Virus record (IMG/VR): IMGVR_UViG_3300025687_000004
Coordinates: 1-55,280 of that record
Reading direction: 5' to 3' (one strand)
Source: a virus
DNA: 55,280 nt
Under the pieces are notes generated by a model. It saw only the letters and a program-made list of their open reading frames with translations. It made no database searches and was not told the DNA's origin. This document shows, piece by piece, positions 5,860 through 14,464 of the stretch (the first letter of the stretch is position 1; every line of letters starts with the position of its first letter). The position numbers and the translations under genes were made by a program.

Positions 5860-7470
5860 ATGTTAAACAACCTGCAATTAGAATCAGATTCTAGTATTGA
5901 ATCTATAATATCCCTTATGAAAAATATAGGGTTGCAGTTTCAAACTAAATGCTCATTCCATGAATTCATCAAGCAAGCATGGCCTGCAATTGAAGGTGGT
6001 GTTAGTTTTGTTGATAGCTGGCATATACAGGCGATAGCTGAACATTTAGAGGCTTGTTATCGTAGGGATATAAAGAAGCTCCTGATTAACATTCCTCCAA
6101 GAACTAGTAAAAGCACAATAGTATCTGTGATGTTTCCTGCTTGGGTATGGTTACATAATGCAGAAGAAAAGTTTCTCTACTCTTCTTATGCTGGTTCACT
6201 CTCAATAGAACATTCCTTAAAATGCAGAAGACTTATTGAGAGTAACTGGTATCAGGAACGTTTCGGTAGTTTGTATAAATTGTCTAAAGACCAGAAAGCC
6301 AAGGGATTTTTTGACAACAACAAGAAAGGGAGTCGTATCGCTACGTCTGTTGGAGCAAGTGCAACTGGTAAAGGCGGTAACTTCCTTATTGTAGATGATG
6401 GTAATAATGTGCAAGATGGGGAAAGTGAAGTCAAGCGTAATGCTGCTCTTGAGTGGTTAGATAGCGTATGGTCCACTCGGTTGAATAATCCTAAAAATGA
6501 CGTACAAATTATTATCCAACAGAGACTACACGAAGAGGATATGACAGGCCATGTTATAGATAAAGATATAAACAACGAATGGGTGAAATTAATTTTGCCT
6601 ATGGAATATGAAGAATCTAGAAAAGCTAAAACTATAATACTTCCATCAACTAATGGCAAAATCTGGCAAGACCCAAGAGAGGAAGAAGGTGAATTACTAT
6701 GCGAGCAAAGATTTTCACTTGAAGAGATTAATCAATATAAGTATAGATTAGGTTCGTATGGCTATGCTGGCCAGTATCAGCAAAGACCAGCACCAGAAGA
6801 AGGCGGTATAATCCAGAAATCATGGTTTAAATGGTGGAAGCATAACGAACCACCTGAAATACAATTCATAGTTCAGTCATGGGATACCGCTCTTACTGCT
6901 AATGAAATGTCCGCATATTCAGCCTGTACTACATGGGGAGTGTTTTTAGATCATAACTACGTAGAACATTTAATATTACTTGGAATGTGGCGTGGACGTG
7001 TTGAGTATCCAGAGCTTAGAGAGATGGCTAAAAGGCTTTATAGAGATTATAGAGATAATGGAAAAGAACATAATCCAAGGTTTAAAGGTAGACAACCTGA
7101 TTTATGTTTAGTTGAAGCTAAAGCCTCGGGCGATCCATTAATACAAGATTTAGCTGCGGGTGGAATAAGTGCCGTTGCTTTTAATCCTAGTAAATATGGT
7201 GATAAAATACAGAGAGTAAGGCTAGTTACTCCTCTTATTGAAGGGGGCAGGGTTTGGCTTAGAGCGAGAGGCCCTAAGTACGATAGTTTAATACCCGAAG
7301 CTGACGAATTTGTAGAAGAAGTATCAACGTTTCCTAATAGTTCTTCAAGGGATTTAGTGGATACTATGACGCAAGCATTGCTAAAATTAAAAAGCGGACA
7401 ATTTATATTAAACCCTAAGGATGAAAGGCCAACTCCACCTGATTATCAAGAGGTTAAAAGAGTATATTAA
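5860..7470 (+). CDS. terL: Terminase large subunit
   Basis: The 536-residue protein has the two-domain design of a packaging motor. The ATPase half carries a Walker A-type loop in NIPPRTSKSTIVSV (residues 77-90), which deviates from the common PPRHGKS form, a FLIVDDGNN Walker B (175-183), and QQRLHEEDMTGH at the coupling region. The C-terminal half has the RNase H-like nuclease start VQSWDTA (about residue 340), matching the C-terminal domain that I know as TIGR01630. Downstream acidic residues of the nuclease are present (LVEAKASGDP). GAGG precedes the start. It packages DNA through the portal, probably by headful cutting as in P22, though that is inferred. Confidence 0.95.
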   Translation: MLNNLQLESDSSIESIISLMKNIGLQFQTKCSFHEFIKQAWPAIEGGVSFVDSWHIQAIAEHLEACYRRDIKKLLINIPPRTSKSTIVSVMFPAWVWLHNAEEKFLYSSYAGSLSIEHSLKCRRLIESNWYQERFGSLYKLSKDQKAKGFFDNNKKGSRIATSVGASATGKGGNFLIVDDGNNVQDGESEVKRNAALEWLDSVWSTRLNNPKNDVQIIIQQRLHEEDMTGHVIDKDINNEWVKLILPMEYEESRKAKTIILPSTNGKIWQDPREEEGELLCEQRFSLEEINQYKYRLGSYGYAGQYQQRPAPEEGGIIQKSWFKWWKHNEPPEIQFIVQSWDTALTANEMSAYSACTTWGVFLDHNYVEHLILLGMWRGRVEYPELREMAKRLYRDYRDNGKEHNPRFKGRQPDLCLVEAKASGDPLIQDLAAGGISAVAFNPSKYGDKIQRVRLVTPLIEGGRVWLRARGPKYDSLIPEADEFVEEVSTFPNSSSRDLVDTMTQALLKLKSGQFILNPKDERPTPPDYQEVKRVY

Positions 7471-7830
7471 ATGCAAAATAATGAAAATCAAACGCAGCAT
7501 AGTAAATCTTGGTGTTCTCAAATATGTTGTTGCAAAAAAAAGAACAAGAAATTAATTCAAGCAGTGGACGTTGAAGAAGAGACAAATGAAGAGATAATAA
7601 CAGAAGAACAATCTTTGCGGTTGCTAGAAATAACTGAAAGCAATATTTGCAGTTCTTATAAGTCGACTATTCAACAAAAAAAAGAGGTAGATTCTTCTGC
7701 TGATTTAAATTCGTTAGTTGTTTACAAACTCATGACAACAGATGAGTTAATGAGCTTTGAAGATCGAGATCAGTTTTTAAATAATTATAAAGAAACTATA
7801 TACCAATCAGAATTATTAGGAGATTTATGA
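7471..7830 (+). CDS. Small protein with N-terminal Cys triplet and Lys clusters
   Basis: The 119-residue protein begins immediately after the terL stop. Residues 13-27 read SWCSQICCCKKKNKK, a Cys cluster followed by a basic patch, and the rest is acidic and soluble (EEETNEEIITEEQ). The next gene has the same CCC-plus-Lys signature, so the pair shares a design. In eukaryotic proteins such a motif is a typical palmitoylation and membrane-targeting signal; in bacteria it could be a metal site. Neither role is proven. The family is not recognised. The downstream gene overlaps by an ATGA junction. Confidence 0.7.
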   Translation: MQNNENQTQHSKSWCSQICCCKKKNKKLIQAVDVEEETNEEIITEEQSLRLLEITESNICSSYKSTIQQKKEVDSSADLNSLVVYKLMTTDELMSFEDRDQFLNNYKETIYQSELLGDL

Positions 7831-8042
7831 TGATAAGTTTTATTAAAAAAATATGCTGTTGTTTTAAAAAAAACAATCAAGAAGAAAAAACAAGGATACA
7901 TATCTATAATAACGAAAATCAAGAGATTGATATATTAGAGTTTTATTACCCTGCTTGTTATTTACCAAGTGCTGATCAAGAATCTTGTAATACTATTTTA
8001 CATAGTGGTCAGTATAATGATTTTGAATTTGAGTCCCAGTAA
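7827..8042 (+). CDS. Small protein with N-terminal Cys triplet
   Basis: The 71-residue protein overlaps the previous gene by 4 nt. The N-terminus MMISFIKKICCCFKKNN places three Cys inside an amphipathic basic-hydrophobic stretch, and the remainder is acidic and aromatic (DILEFYYPACYLPSADQE). With its neighbour at 7471-7830 it forms a twin set, each with CCC at the N-terminus. No known domain is seen. Confidence 0.7.
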   Translation: MMISFIKKICCCFKKNNQEEKTRIHIYNNENQEIDILEFYYPACYLPSADQESCNTILHSGQYNDFEFESQ

Positions 8043-8049
8043 TAAATTC

Positions 8050-8083
8050 AAAACAGCTGATATTATTTTATTCAAACTGTTTT
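8050..8083. terminator. Bidirectional terminator between convergent genes
   Basis: AAAACAG and CTGTTTT form a 7-bp stem around a 20-nt loop between the plus-strand gene ending at 8042 and the minus-strand gene ending at 8068. A/T runs flank both sides. Confidence 0.45.
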
Positions 8084-8472
8084 ATAAACGTTTCTTCAAT
8101 ATAATTTTCTAATTTATCGGCTAAAGATTCTACATCATTATCAAGAATAAAACTTTTACATAAAATACACGGCTTTGCATCGCTAATGTTAAATGACTTT
8201 AAATAGTTATCTTGTTTTTTTGAAATTTTATCTATAAACACAGGAAAATGTATAGGTATAGATTTTTCTATTGTTTTGCCAAATGGCTGAAAAATATTAT
8301 TTGTATTTTCAATACGAATTTTAAATTCCCTTCTACCTGAAACAATCAAATATTCGTTTGTTTGAACCAACACATCAACACAGCAAGGCGCTTTTAGTTT
8401 TCCTGCGTCATGTATCATTTCTTCTAGTTTGTTTATTAATGTTTTGTTATTAGCGGGCTTTTTCAAAGTCAT
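8068..8472 (-). CDS. Hypothetical protein divergent from the portal gene
   Basis: The 134-residue protein is taken from ATG 8472 (TLKKPANNKTLINKL). A longer form from 8523 would run through the portal promoter and start codon and is unlikely. It is the only minus-strand gene inside the late block. It contains four Cys (KAPCCVDV near residue 26 and KPCILCKSF near residue 100), which could form a metal site. No known domain is recognised. Confidence 0.6.
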   Translation of the reverse strand: MTLKKPANNKTLINKLEEMIHDAGKLKAPCCVDVLVQTNEYLIVSGRREFKIRIENTNNIFQPFGKTIEKSIPIHFPVFIDKISKKQDNYLKSFNISDAKPCILCKSFILDNDVESLADKLENYIEETFIKQFE

Positions 8473-8481
8473 TTTTACCTG

Positions 8482-8490
8482 TGGTATAAT
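8482..8490 (+). promoter_or_regulatory. Extended -10 promoter of the portal gene
   Basis: TGGTATAAT preceded by TG gives TGTGGTATAAT, the same form as at 54320 and, on the minus strand, 36463. The portal ATG lies 23 nt downstream, which also decides the portal start. Confidence 0.65.
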
Positions 8491-8512
8491 AGTGAATAAG
8501 AATATTTGTTTT

Positions 8513-10834
8513 ATGAATATCAATACTGATTATATCACACCTTTAGAAGACTTAGAAGATGGTTCAACAGTTTATCAAATAGGTGAGCCTGAACCTGAGC
8601 AAAATAACAATGAAGAATTTTATGCTAATCTTGCAGACGATTTAGAAGAGAGTAACAGAAATAAATTATCTAGTTATCTTCTTAATTTAATTGAAGAAGA
8701 TATGGAAGCTCGCAAGGACTGGTTAGAATCAGTACATACAGTCAAGGAGTATTTGGGCTTTTCTTTAGAAGATATAGATGGTGCTCAATTTTCTCAAAGT
8801 ACGAGAACTTTTGATACCACTCTATCTACTGCTCTTATTAGGTTTTATTCTACTACAAGAGCAGAATTGTTGCCACAATCTGGGCCAGCCGGTTACGTAA
8901 TCAAAGGCGAGACAAACGAGTTTTTAGAAAAAAAAGGCGATTTAATACGTAACTGGCTGAATTACTTTCTAACAGTTAAAGATGATTCCTACTACTCAGA
9001 TTTTGAGCGTTTTCTGCTTTATCTAGGCTTGTATGGCAGCGGTTTTAAAAAAGTTTATTACGATAAACTAGCTAATCAGCCAGTAAGCCGTTTTATCATG
9101 CCCGAGGATTTTGTTATTGATGGCGATTGTACTTCCATTTTAGAGTCAGAGCGACTTACTCATATATTACGTCTTTCAAAAAGAGAAATATTATTAAGGC
9201 AAAAAAGCGGAGTATATAGAGATTGTAAACTACCTTATTTAAAAAATGTTGCCTCGGATAGTAGCGATGAAGGCGAAGAAAATAATAAAAAAAGAGATGG
9301 TATAGACTTAAATGTATATACTCAACAATCTTTATTTCCAATTTATGAAATTCATACTTACTTAAACTTAGATCATTTTATTAAAAATAACAGTGAAGAG
9401 TACGATGATGAAGTGCCACTACCTTATGTTATTACTATAGATAAAATTTCAAAAGAAATACTAGCTATTCGGCGCAACTGGGAGGAAGATGATCAGGATA
9501 AAAAGCGCACTAATTATTTTGTTCAGTATAATTATCTACCAGGTTTTGGCGTATATGGTATTGGCCTTGCTCATCTACTTGGCTCAAATGCTATTACTCT
9601 TACTAAATTGCTGCGCCAACTAGTTGATGCTGGTACTTTTAAAAATCTTCCTGGCGGATTGCGTACTAAAGGTTTTAAACAACAAAACAATGATTTAATT
9701 GTTGGTCCAGGTCAGTTTGTAGAAGTTGACACTGGCGGAGTTCCTTTATCAGAGGCTTTAATGCCATTGCCATATTCCGAACCTTCTCAAACTTTACGAG
9801 AACTTCGACTTGAAATAGTTGATCAGTGCAGAGAGCTTGGCTCTACCTCAGAACTTGGCATGCTAGATTCTAAAGAAGATATACCAACCGGCACAATGCT
9901 GGCTGCGCTTGAGAATAATAATCGTATTCAATCAGCGGTACTTAGATCAATTCACCATTCTTTTAGCTATGAACTCCAGCTTATAGAAAAGTTATTTAAA
10001 AACACTTTAGAATACGAGGAATTTACTTCGGGCGAAGGAAACAACTCCATTTCTCAAGAGGATTTTATTGACGAGGTAAAAATTATTCCCGTTTCTGATC
10101 CAGCTTCTAATTCTCGTATTCAAAAAATACTTAAAGCTCAAGAAGTTTTAAGAACAGCAGAACGAGCTCCAGAAATGCATAACATGATGGAAGTATTGAA
10201 AATTAATTATCAAGCACAAGGTTTAACAGATGAAGAAATAGACAAAATACTACCTTCTCAAGAAACAGAGAAAGTATTGCCGTTAGACCCAATCACTGAA
10301 AACATAAATATTTTATCTGGTAAAGGAGTTGCTGCTGCCATGTGGCAAGATCACGCTGCTCACAAAATGGTACATGGAGCGTTTGCCCAGCAACATCCAG
10401 AATTACAAGCTGAAATCATGGCTCATATCACAGAGCATGAAGCATATGAATATTTAATCAAAATGCAGCAAATTATCGGGCAAGAATTACCTTCCTTGGA
10501 GGAAATACAAAATCCTGAAATACAAAATGCAATCGCTTTAGCATCTGCTCAAGGTTTAGAAGAGTCAGGAGAGTTTGAACAAAACGAGCAACGACCAATA
10601 GACCCTAATGAACTAATTTTAGCTGATATTAAACAAAAAGAAGAGGAGGTAAAAGCCAAAGAGCGTATGTCCGATAAAAAGCTAGAATTTGACATTTTCA
10701 AAACTCAATTAGAGTTCGAAAAAGAAAAAGCAAAAATTGAATCTAGCGAAGATATAGCAAAACTTAAGTCTGAGACCGAGCTTGAAAAAGCCAATACTGC
10801 ACTTGAGAAAGAAGAATTAATTAAATCATCATAA
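8513..10834 (+). CDS. Portal protein
   Basis: The 773-residue protein starts at ATG 8513, just downstream of the promoter at 8482-8490. A longer frame from 8429 would place the promoter inside the gene. It resembles podovirus portal proteins: helical N-terminus, the core with RFYSTTRAELLPQSGPAGY and LLYLGLYGSGFKKVYYD, a clip/wing region with GFGVYGIGLAHLLGSNA, and LGSTSELGMLDSKEDIPTG ahead of the channel helix. The last 110 residues are a highly charged coiled coil (EEEVKAKERMSDKKLEF). The ring would join terminase during packaging and the adaptor afterwards. Its length fits P22-like rather than siphovirus portals. Confidence 0.88.
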   Translation: MNINTDYITPLEDLEDGSTVYQIGEPEPEQNNNEEFYANLADDLEESNRNKLSSYLLNLIEEDMEARKDWLESVHTVKEYLGFSLEDIDGAQFSQSTRTFDTTLSTALIRFYSTTRAELLPQSGPAGYVIKGETNEFLEKKGDLIRNWLNYFLTVKDDSYYSDFERFLLYLGLYGSGFKKVYYDKLANQPVSRFIMPEDFVIDGDCTSILESERLTHILRLSKREILLRQKSGVYRDCKLPYLKNVASDSSDEGEENNKKRDGIDLNVYTQQSLFPIYEIHTYLNLDHFIKNNSEEYDDEVPLPYVITIDKISKEILAIRRNWEEDDQDKKRTNYFVQYNYLPGFGVYGIGLAHLLGSNAITLTKLLRQLVDAGTFKNLPGGLRTKGFKQQNNDLIVGPGQFVEVDTGGVPLSEALMPLPYSEPSQTLRELRLEIVDQCRELGSTSELGMLDSKEDIPTGTMLAALENNNRIQSAVLRSIHHSFSYELQLIEKLFKNTLEYEEFTSGEGNNSISQEDFIDEVKIIPVSDPASNSRIQKILKAQEVLRTAERAPEMHNMMEVLKINYQAQGLTDEEIDKILPSQETEKVLPLDPITENINILSGKGVAAAMWQDHAAHKMVHGAFAQQHPELQAEIMAHITEHEAYEYLIKMQQIIGQELPSLEEIQNPEIQNAIALASAQGLEESGEFEQNEQRPIDPNELILADIKQKEEEVKAKERMSDKKLEFDIFKTQLEFEKEKAKIESSEDIAKLKSETELEKANTALEKEELIKSS

Positions 10835-10847
10835 TTACGAGGTAACG

Positions 10848-11198
10848 ATGAATAGAAATAGAAATTTAAGAGCTGGTTATCAAAACAAGCCTGATGCAAT
10901 GAGAGAATTGGCAGATAAACTGATGAATCATCCAGGTACAGCAAAAGATGTTAATATGTCGCCGTTTGCAGCGGAGCAAGAAAGAATGAGAATGTATAAA
11001 TCTGGCGGTAGTGTCAAAAAGAAGGCAGGTGGTTCCGTTAAGAAAAAAAGCTGTGGCCATACAGATAAATCTTCTCACAAATCAACAACCAAGAAATTTG
11101 CAGCGGGCGGAGTAGCAAAAATTAGGCATAAGCAAGCTACAAAAAGTGGCGCACCTTTACCTTCATCAAGACTAAAAAAGGGATGTAGAGGCGTATGA
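10848..11198 (+). CDS. Small very basic, Gly/Lys-repeat virion-region protein
   Basis: The 116-residue protein is strongly basic, with short repeats SGGSVKKKAGGSVKKK and AAGGVAKIRHKQATKSG. Similar basic GG-KKK peptides are often found between portal and scaffold genes of alphaproteobacterial podophages; their role is unknown. DNA condensation inside the head or assembly contact with the portal are plausible but unproven. GAGGTAAC lies directly upstream of the start, and the stop overlaps the next start. Confidence 0.75.
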   Translation: MNRNRNLRAGYQNKPDAMRELADKLMNHPGTAKDVNMSPFAAEQERMRMYKSGGSVKKKAGGSVKKKSCGHTDKSSHKSTTKKFAAGGVAKIRHKQATKSGAPLPSSRLKKGCRGV

Positions 11199-11389
11199 CT
11201 TTATACGAACGCCTAATGAAAGAGCTTAAAACAGCAAGGACTAACCTTGAAACTACTATAGCTCAAGGGCAAGTTGAAGATTTTCCAAGTTATAAATTCA
11301 AAGCTGGGCAAGTAAATGGACTTGTTGCAGCTATGGATATTTGTAGAACAACTTTTAAAGAGTGTGATGATGAATATATCAGCAATTAA
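11195..11389 (+). CDS. Small helical hypothetical protein
   Basis: The 64-residue protein is coupled to its neighbours on both sides (ATGA overlap at its start, 23-nt overlap at its end). It is mainly helical (LYERLMKELKTARTNLETTI). Small proteins of this kind with KAGQVNGLVAAMDIC are common in phage head modules. The function is unknown. Confidence 0.7.
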   Translation: MTLYERLMKELKTARTNLETTIAQGQVEDFPSYKFKAGQVNGLVAAMDICRTTFKECDDEYISN

Positions 11390-11804
11390 AGCAAGTAATA
11401 ATCAAGATATAGGAATAGACCTAAATACTTTTGATGAAAAAGCAAAGCAAGCAGAAATAGCTCGTTTTAAAGATTTAACACCTTCTGGTTGGCAATTATA
11501 CATAAGACTATATGTGCCTCCAGCAAAAACATCAGGTGGTATTTTACTGCCCGATTCTACAAAGGACGAACAAAAATACTTAAATTTTGTTGGTTTAGTA
11601 GTAGCTATGTCAAAAGGTGCTTACAAGGACGATAGATACAAGTTTACAGGTCCATATTGTAAAGTAGGTGATTGGGTTAATTTCCCAAGACATGCAGGTT
11701 ATTTATGGGCATACGATAATATCCCAATGTATGCATTAAATGAAGATGTAATAACGGGCGTTATTGATAATCCTAAGCACAACATTCCATTAATTTCTAA
11801 ATAA
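11367..11804 (+). CDS. GroES-like co-chaperonin
   Basis: The 145-residue protein contains the GroES beta-barrel pattern after a 40-residue lead. PSGWQLYIRLYVPP corresponds to the first strand, KTSGGILLPDSTKDEQ is the mobile-loop signature that contacts GroEL, then VGLVVAMSKGAY, CKVGDWVNFPRHAG and LNEDVITGVI. A separate roof loop is not obvious. Among phages such proteins (T4 gp31, phage CocO types) direct the host chaperonin to fold the major capsid protein. ATG 11367 is preceded by AAAGAG at a good distance. Its location between portal and scaffold fits a capsid-folding role. Confidence 0.85.
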   Translation: MMNISAIKASNNQDIGIDLNTFDEKAKQAEIARFKDLTPSGWQLYIRLYVPPAKTSGGILLPDSTKDEQKYLNFVGLVVAMSKGAYKDDRYKFTGPYCKVGDWVNFPRHAGYLWAYDNIPMYALNEDVITGVIDNPKHNIPLISK

Positions 11805-11818
11805 ATAAGGTAATTACA

Positions 11819-12859
11819 ATGAACGCAGAAGAAGCGAATCAAGACGTTTCATCCGCTCATATTGCAGACACGAGCGGAATGAAAGAATTACAAGACGCTA
11901 TGAATAAGATTAATGAGTTAAATGCAAATAACGAATCTGATACACAGCTAGAAGATACAATACAAGAAGAACAGCCTGAAGAGCAAGTAGAAAAAGAAGA
12001 AAGCTTAAGCGAGCAAGAAGATGAAGAAATTATTAGCGATGAAGAAACAGATGAGAATCCTGATTCTGAAACTAAAAAAACTTACGAAACTAAAAAACAA
12101 AAAGAGAAAAAGTTTTGGAAAGAGCGTAGAGAAAAATACAAGGCTCTTGCAGAACGAGATCGCCTAGCATCCGAATTAGAAGAATTAAGAGCGCAGCGTG
12201 ATAAAGCTCTTGAAGTTGGAAATTATCATTACGGGCAAAATGCTTATGCGGATTTAGAAAAAGCTGAATTAATGCATGATAAAGCGATTGAAGAAGGTGA
12301 TGCAAAAGGTTTAAGAGAAGCCAATAAAGCTATTATCAGAGCTACTAATGCTATTGATGAAATAGAAAGGTGGAATTATAACAATCAGCAGAATGCAAAA
12401 GCATCAGAGCAAAATGAGCGGCAAGCTAATATAGCTAATGTACAAAGAGAAATAGCTCAAGATTGGCTGGAATCTAATGATGAAATCAATCCTAGTTCTG
12501 TTAATTACAATCCACAAATGGCTCAAAAAATTAGTGCTTTTATTAATCAACTAGATCGTAGCATCGCTGAAAGTGGCAAATCAGAGTATTACTTTTCTGA
12601 ACCATATTTTGAGGTAATAGATGAACATTTATCAAAATTAAAAAAACAATCTCAAAAAAGCAATACGCCTCCAGCATCTATAAACAATGTGTCTGGCGTT
12701 AAGAAATCTTATCAATCAGGTTCTAGTACAGCCAAAAGCAAGCAAACAATAGTGTTGACCGCTGACGAAAAGCGCATGGCTTCTAATGCTGGCATTACAG
12801 AAGAAGAATGGTTGAAATACAAAATAGATGATTTAAACAAACATAAAAAGAGAGCGTAA
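11819..12859 (+). CDS. Capsid scaffolding protein
   Basis: The 346-residue protein is not similar in sequence to a family I can name, but it has all the features of a scaffold. The N-terminal 80 residues are very acidic (EEQPEEQVEKEESLSEQEDEE). A long charged helical region follows (about residues 85-240), and the basic, Ser-rich C-terminus (KKSYQSGSSTAKSKQ, and KKRA at the end) is suited to bind the inside of the capsid. Order and position between portal and capsid agree. A possible internal protease substrate is not evident. Confidence 0.8.
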   Translation: MNAEEANQDVSSAHIADTSGMKELQDAMNKINELNANNESDTQLEDTIQEEQPEEQVEKEESLSEQEDEEIISDEETDENPDSETKKTYETKKQKEKKFWKERREKYKALAERDRLASELEELRAQRDKALEVGNYHYGQNAYADLEKAELMHDKAIEEGDAKGLREANKAIIRATNAIDEIERWNYNNQQNAKASEQNERQANIANVQREIAQDWLESNDEINPSSVNYNPQMAQKISAFINQLDRSIAESGKSEYYFSEPYFEVIDEHLSKLKKQSQKSNTPPASINNVSGVKKSYQSGSSTAKSKQTIVLTADEKRMASNAGITEEEWLKYKIDDLNKHKKRA

Positions 12860-12862
12860 ATT

Positions 12863-13312
12863 ATGTCAAAAAAACTTAGTAGAGACGAAGAAACAGTGAA
12901 AACTCGAGCATCAGAAACGAGATTGCACGAAATGAGAGATCATTATGATATGGAATATTCTAGTCCTTTGCGTGTGCCAGATAGCTTGAAAAAAGACGGC
13001 TATGTTTACAGGTGGGTAAATACTGGAATCAGAGGACGTGAAAATTATCGTATTGATGAAATGGTGTCAAAAGGTTGGGAACTTGTGTCAAAAGATAGAA
13101 GTTCTGGCATTTGTTTTGACCCGTTGGGAAGAAATCCATTATCAAAGCAATATATTTGCTATAAAGACGTTATACTTATGGAAAGGCCAGAAGCCTTTTC
13201 AGATAGAGAAAGAAGAAACCTACACAAAGCAAACGATGATAAAATAAGATCATTGCGTGGAGTAAGTAATGATATTGGTAGACCTAATACAACTTTAATA
13301 GATAGTTTTTAA
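12863..13312 (+). CDS. Conserved head-module protein
   Basis: The 149-residue protein contains GYVYRWVNTGIRGRENYRID, GWELVSKD, FDPLGRN and the closing DKIRSLRGVSNDIGRP. This combination is recurrent next to scaffold and capsid genes of podophages infecting Alphaproteobacteria, where it is annotated only as a structural or hypothetical protein. No catalytic motif is seen. It is tightly packed between scaffold (3-nt gap) and the fibre-like gene (1-nt gap). Confidence 0.75.
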   Translation: MSKKLSRDEETVKTRASETRLHEMRDHYDMEYSSPLRVPDSLKKDGYVYRWVNTGIRGRENYRIDEMVSKGWELVSKDRSSGICFDPLGRNPLSKQYICYKDVILMERPEAFSDRERRNLHKANDDKIRSLRGVSNDIGRPNTTLIDSF

Positions 13313-13313
13313 C

Positions 13314-14444
13314 ATGGCAATTGTACCTTCAGAATCTAGTTATCAAAAGATTGAATTAACGCAAAATATTAATTTATATTTGCCTTTTTTTACACCAACC
13401 GGTGAATTAACCATTACCGACATTATGGATGTAGAGCCAGATCAAGATGGTTGGCAAATTACCTTGCCTAATGCAACTGAAACACAACCAGGTGCTAATT
13501 TTATAATAAATAACATAAGCGTTTATTCTTTTTCGCTTATGTTGAATGATGGCGTTACCGAATTAATCAATATTGCTGGCGGTGAGGTGAAGTTTATTAA
13601 TCTTACTAATAATTCTAATGCTAATGGAATTTGGTCAGTAACTCCATTTGGAGGTGGGCAAGCTGCTGTTGCTGCATTAAACGCTACAAGTTCTAATGGC
13701 ACAATAAATATTGTTAATGGTGAAATTGTTCCACCTGGTGGAGATATTGACTTTACTTTAGGTGAGTTTTTGACAAACTTTCAGAGCCAAAGTATTTCAG
13801 ATGGCTTTCCTGTGATTTCTGATATTCAAGATTTTTCATTTTCAGTTAGAACTTTAAATGCTGGTTCTAATATTATTATTGATAATCAGGATGGCAAAGC
13901 TGGAAACCCAACAATTAGTTTAAATAACTCAATAGAAAATTTGTCCTCTGTACAAGTAGGCAGTCTTACTCTTAGTGGCTTAACAATAAGCACCAACGAG
14001 AATAGCGATATTTTTATTCAAACTACTGGTACTGGTAATACTGTAATTAACGGGGTTACGATTGATTCTAATAATAACGTTTCAGAAATTAATGATTTAA
14101 GTATAAATGGTAACTTTAGCAGTCCTTTTATACCTTCGGCATGGTGCGTGTTTACTGATACTATTACTGGCAGCAATAATACGATTGTGAATGAAAATTC
14201 TGCAAATGTGGCAAATATTACAGGGAGCAATGGAAATTATGTGATTGAATTTATAAACCCAATGCCATCAATAAATTATGCAGTAGTAATTACAACAGGT
14301 AGTAATGGCAGCGCATTACCACCACCAATATATCATGCATTTTTTACTGTAAGAAATTTAAACTCAGTTACTATAGCGGTACTAGATGCAAGCGGTGAAT
14401 TTGTACAAAGTATGCCAGATGGTGTTAGCGTAATTGTAATTTGA
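13314..14444 (+). CDS. Beta-rich fibre-like protein, possible head fibre
   Basis: The 376-residue protein is rich in Asn, Ser, Thr and Ile and consists of short beta-strand repeats (SVQVGSLTLSGLTI, GNTVINGVTI, DLSINGNF) like those of phage tail-fibre shafts. The N-terminal 110 residues look like an attachment domain and the last 80 like a compact tip. Its place between scaffold and capsid genes, far from the tail-fibre cluster, suggests a head fibre rather than a tail fibre. It is the last gene before the promoter and structured leader of the capsid genes. Confidence 0.65.
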   Translation: MAIVPSESSYQKIELTQNINLYLPFFTPTGELTITDIMDVEPDQDGWQITLPNATETQPGANFIINNISVYSFSLMLNDGVTELINIAGGEVKFINLTNNSNANGIWSVTPFGGGQAAVAALNATSSNGTINIVNGEIVPPGGDIDFTLGEFLTNFQSQSISDGFPVISDIQDFSFSVRTLNAGSNIIIDNQDGKAGNPTISLNNSIENLSSVQVGSLTLSGLTISTNENSDIFIQTTGTGNTVINGVTIDSNNNVSEINDLSINGNFSSPFIPSAWCVFTDTITGSNNTIVNENSANVANITGSNGNYVIEFINPMPSINYAVVITTGSNGSALPPPIYHAFFTVRNLNSVTIAVLDASGEFVQSMPDGVSVIVI

Positions 14445-14464
14445 TTATTTAATGCTAAAAAATA

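Noticed and set aside
8429-8512. Longer portal start with a signal-like hydrophobic N-terminus
   Set aside because: The promoter TGTGGTATAAT lies inside this extension and it runs opposite to another gene. The real start is 8513.
12090-12305. Cys/Leu-rich minus-strand frames within structural genes
   Set aside because: They are shadows of AT-rich coding sequence on the other strand, with no ribosome-binding sites.
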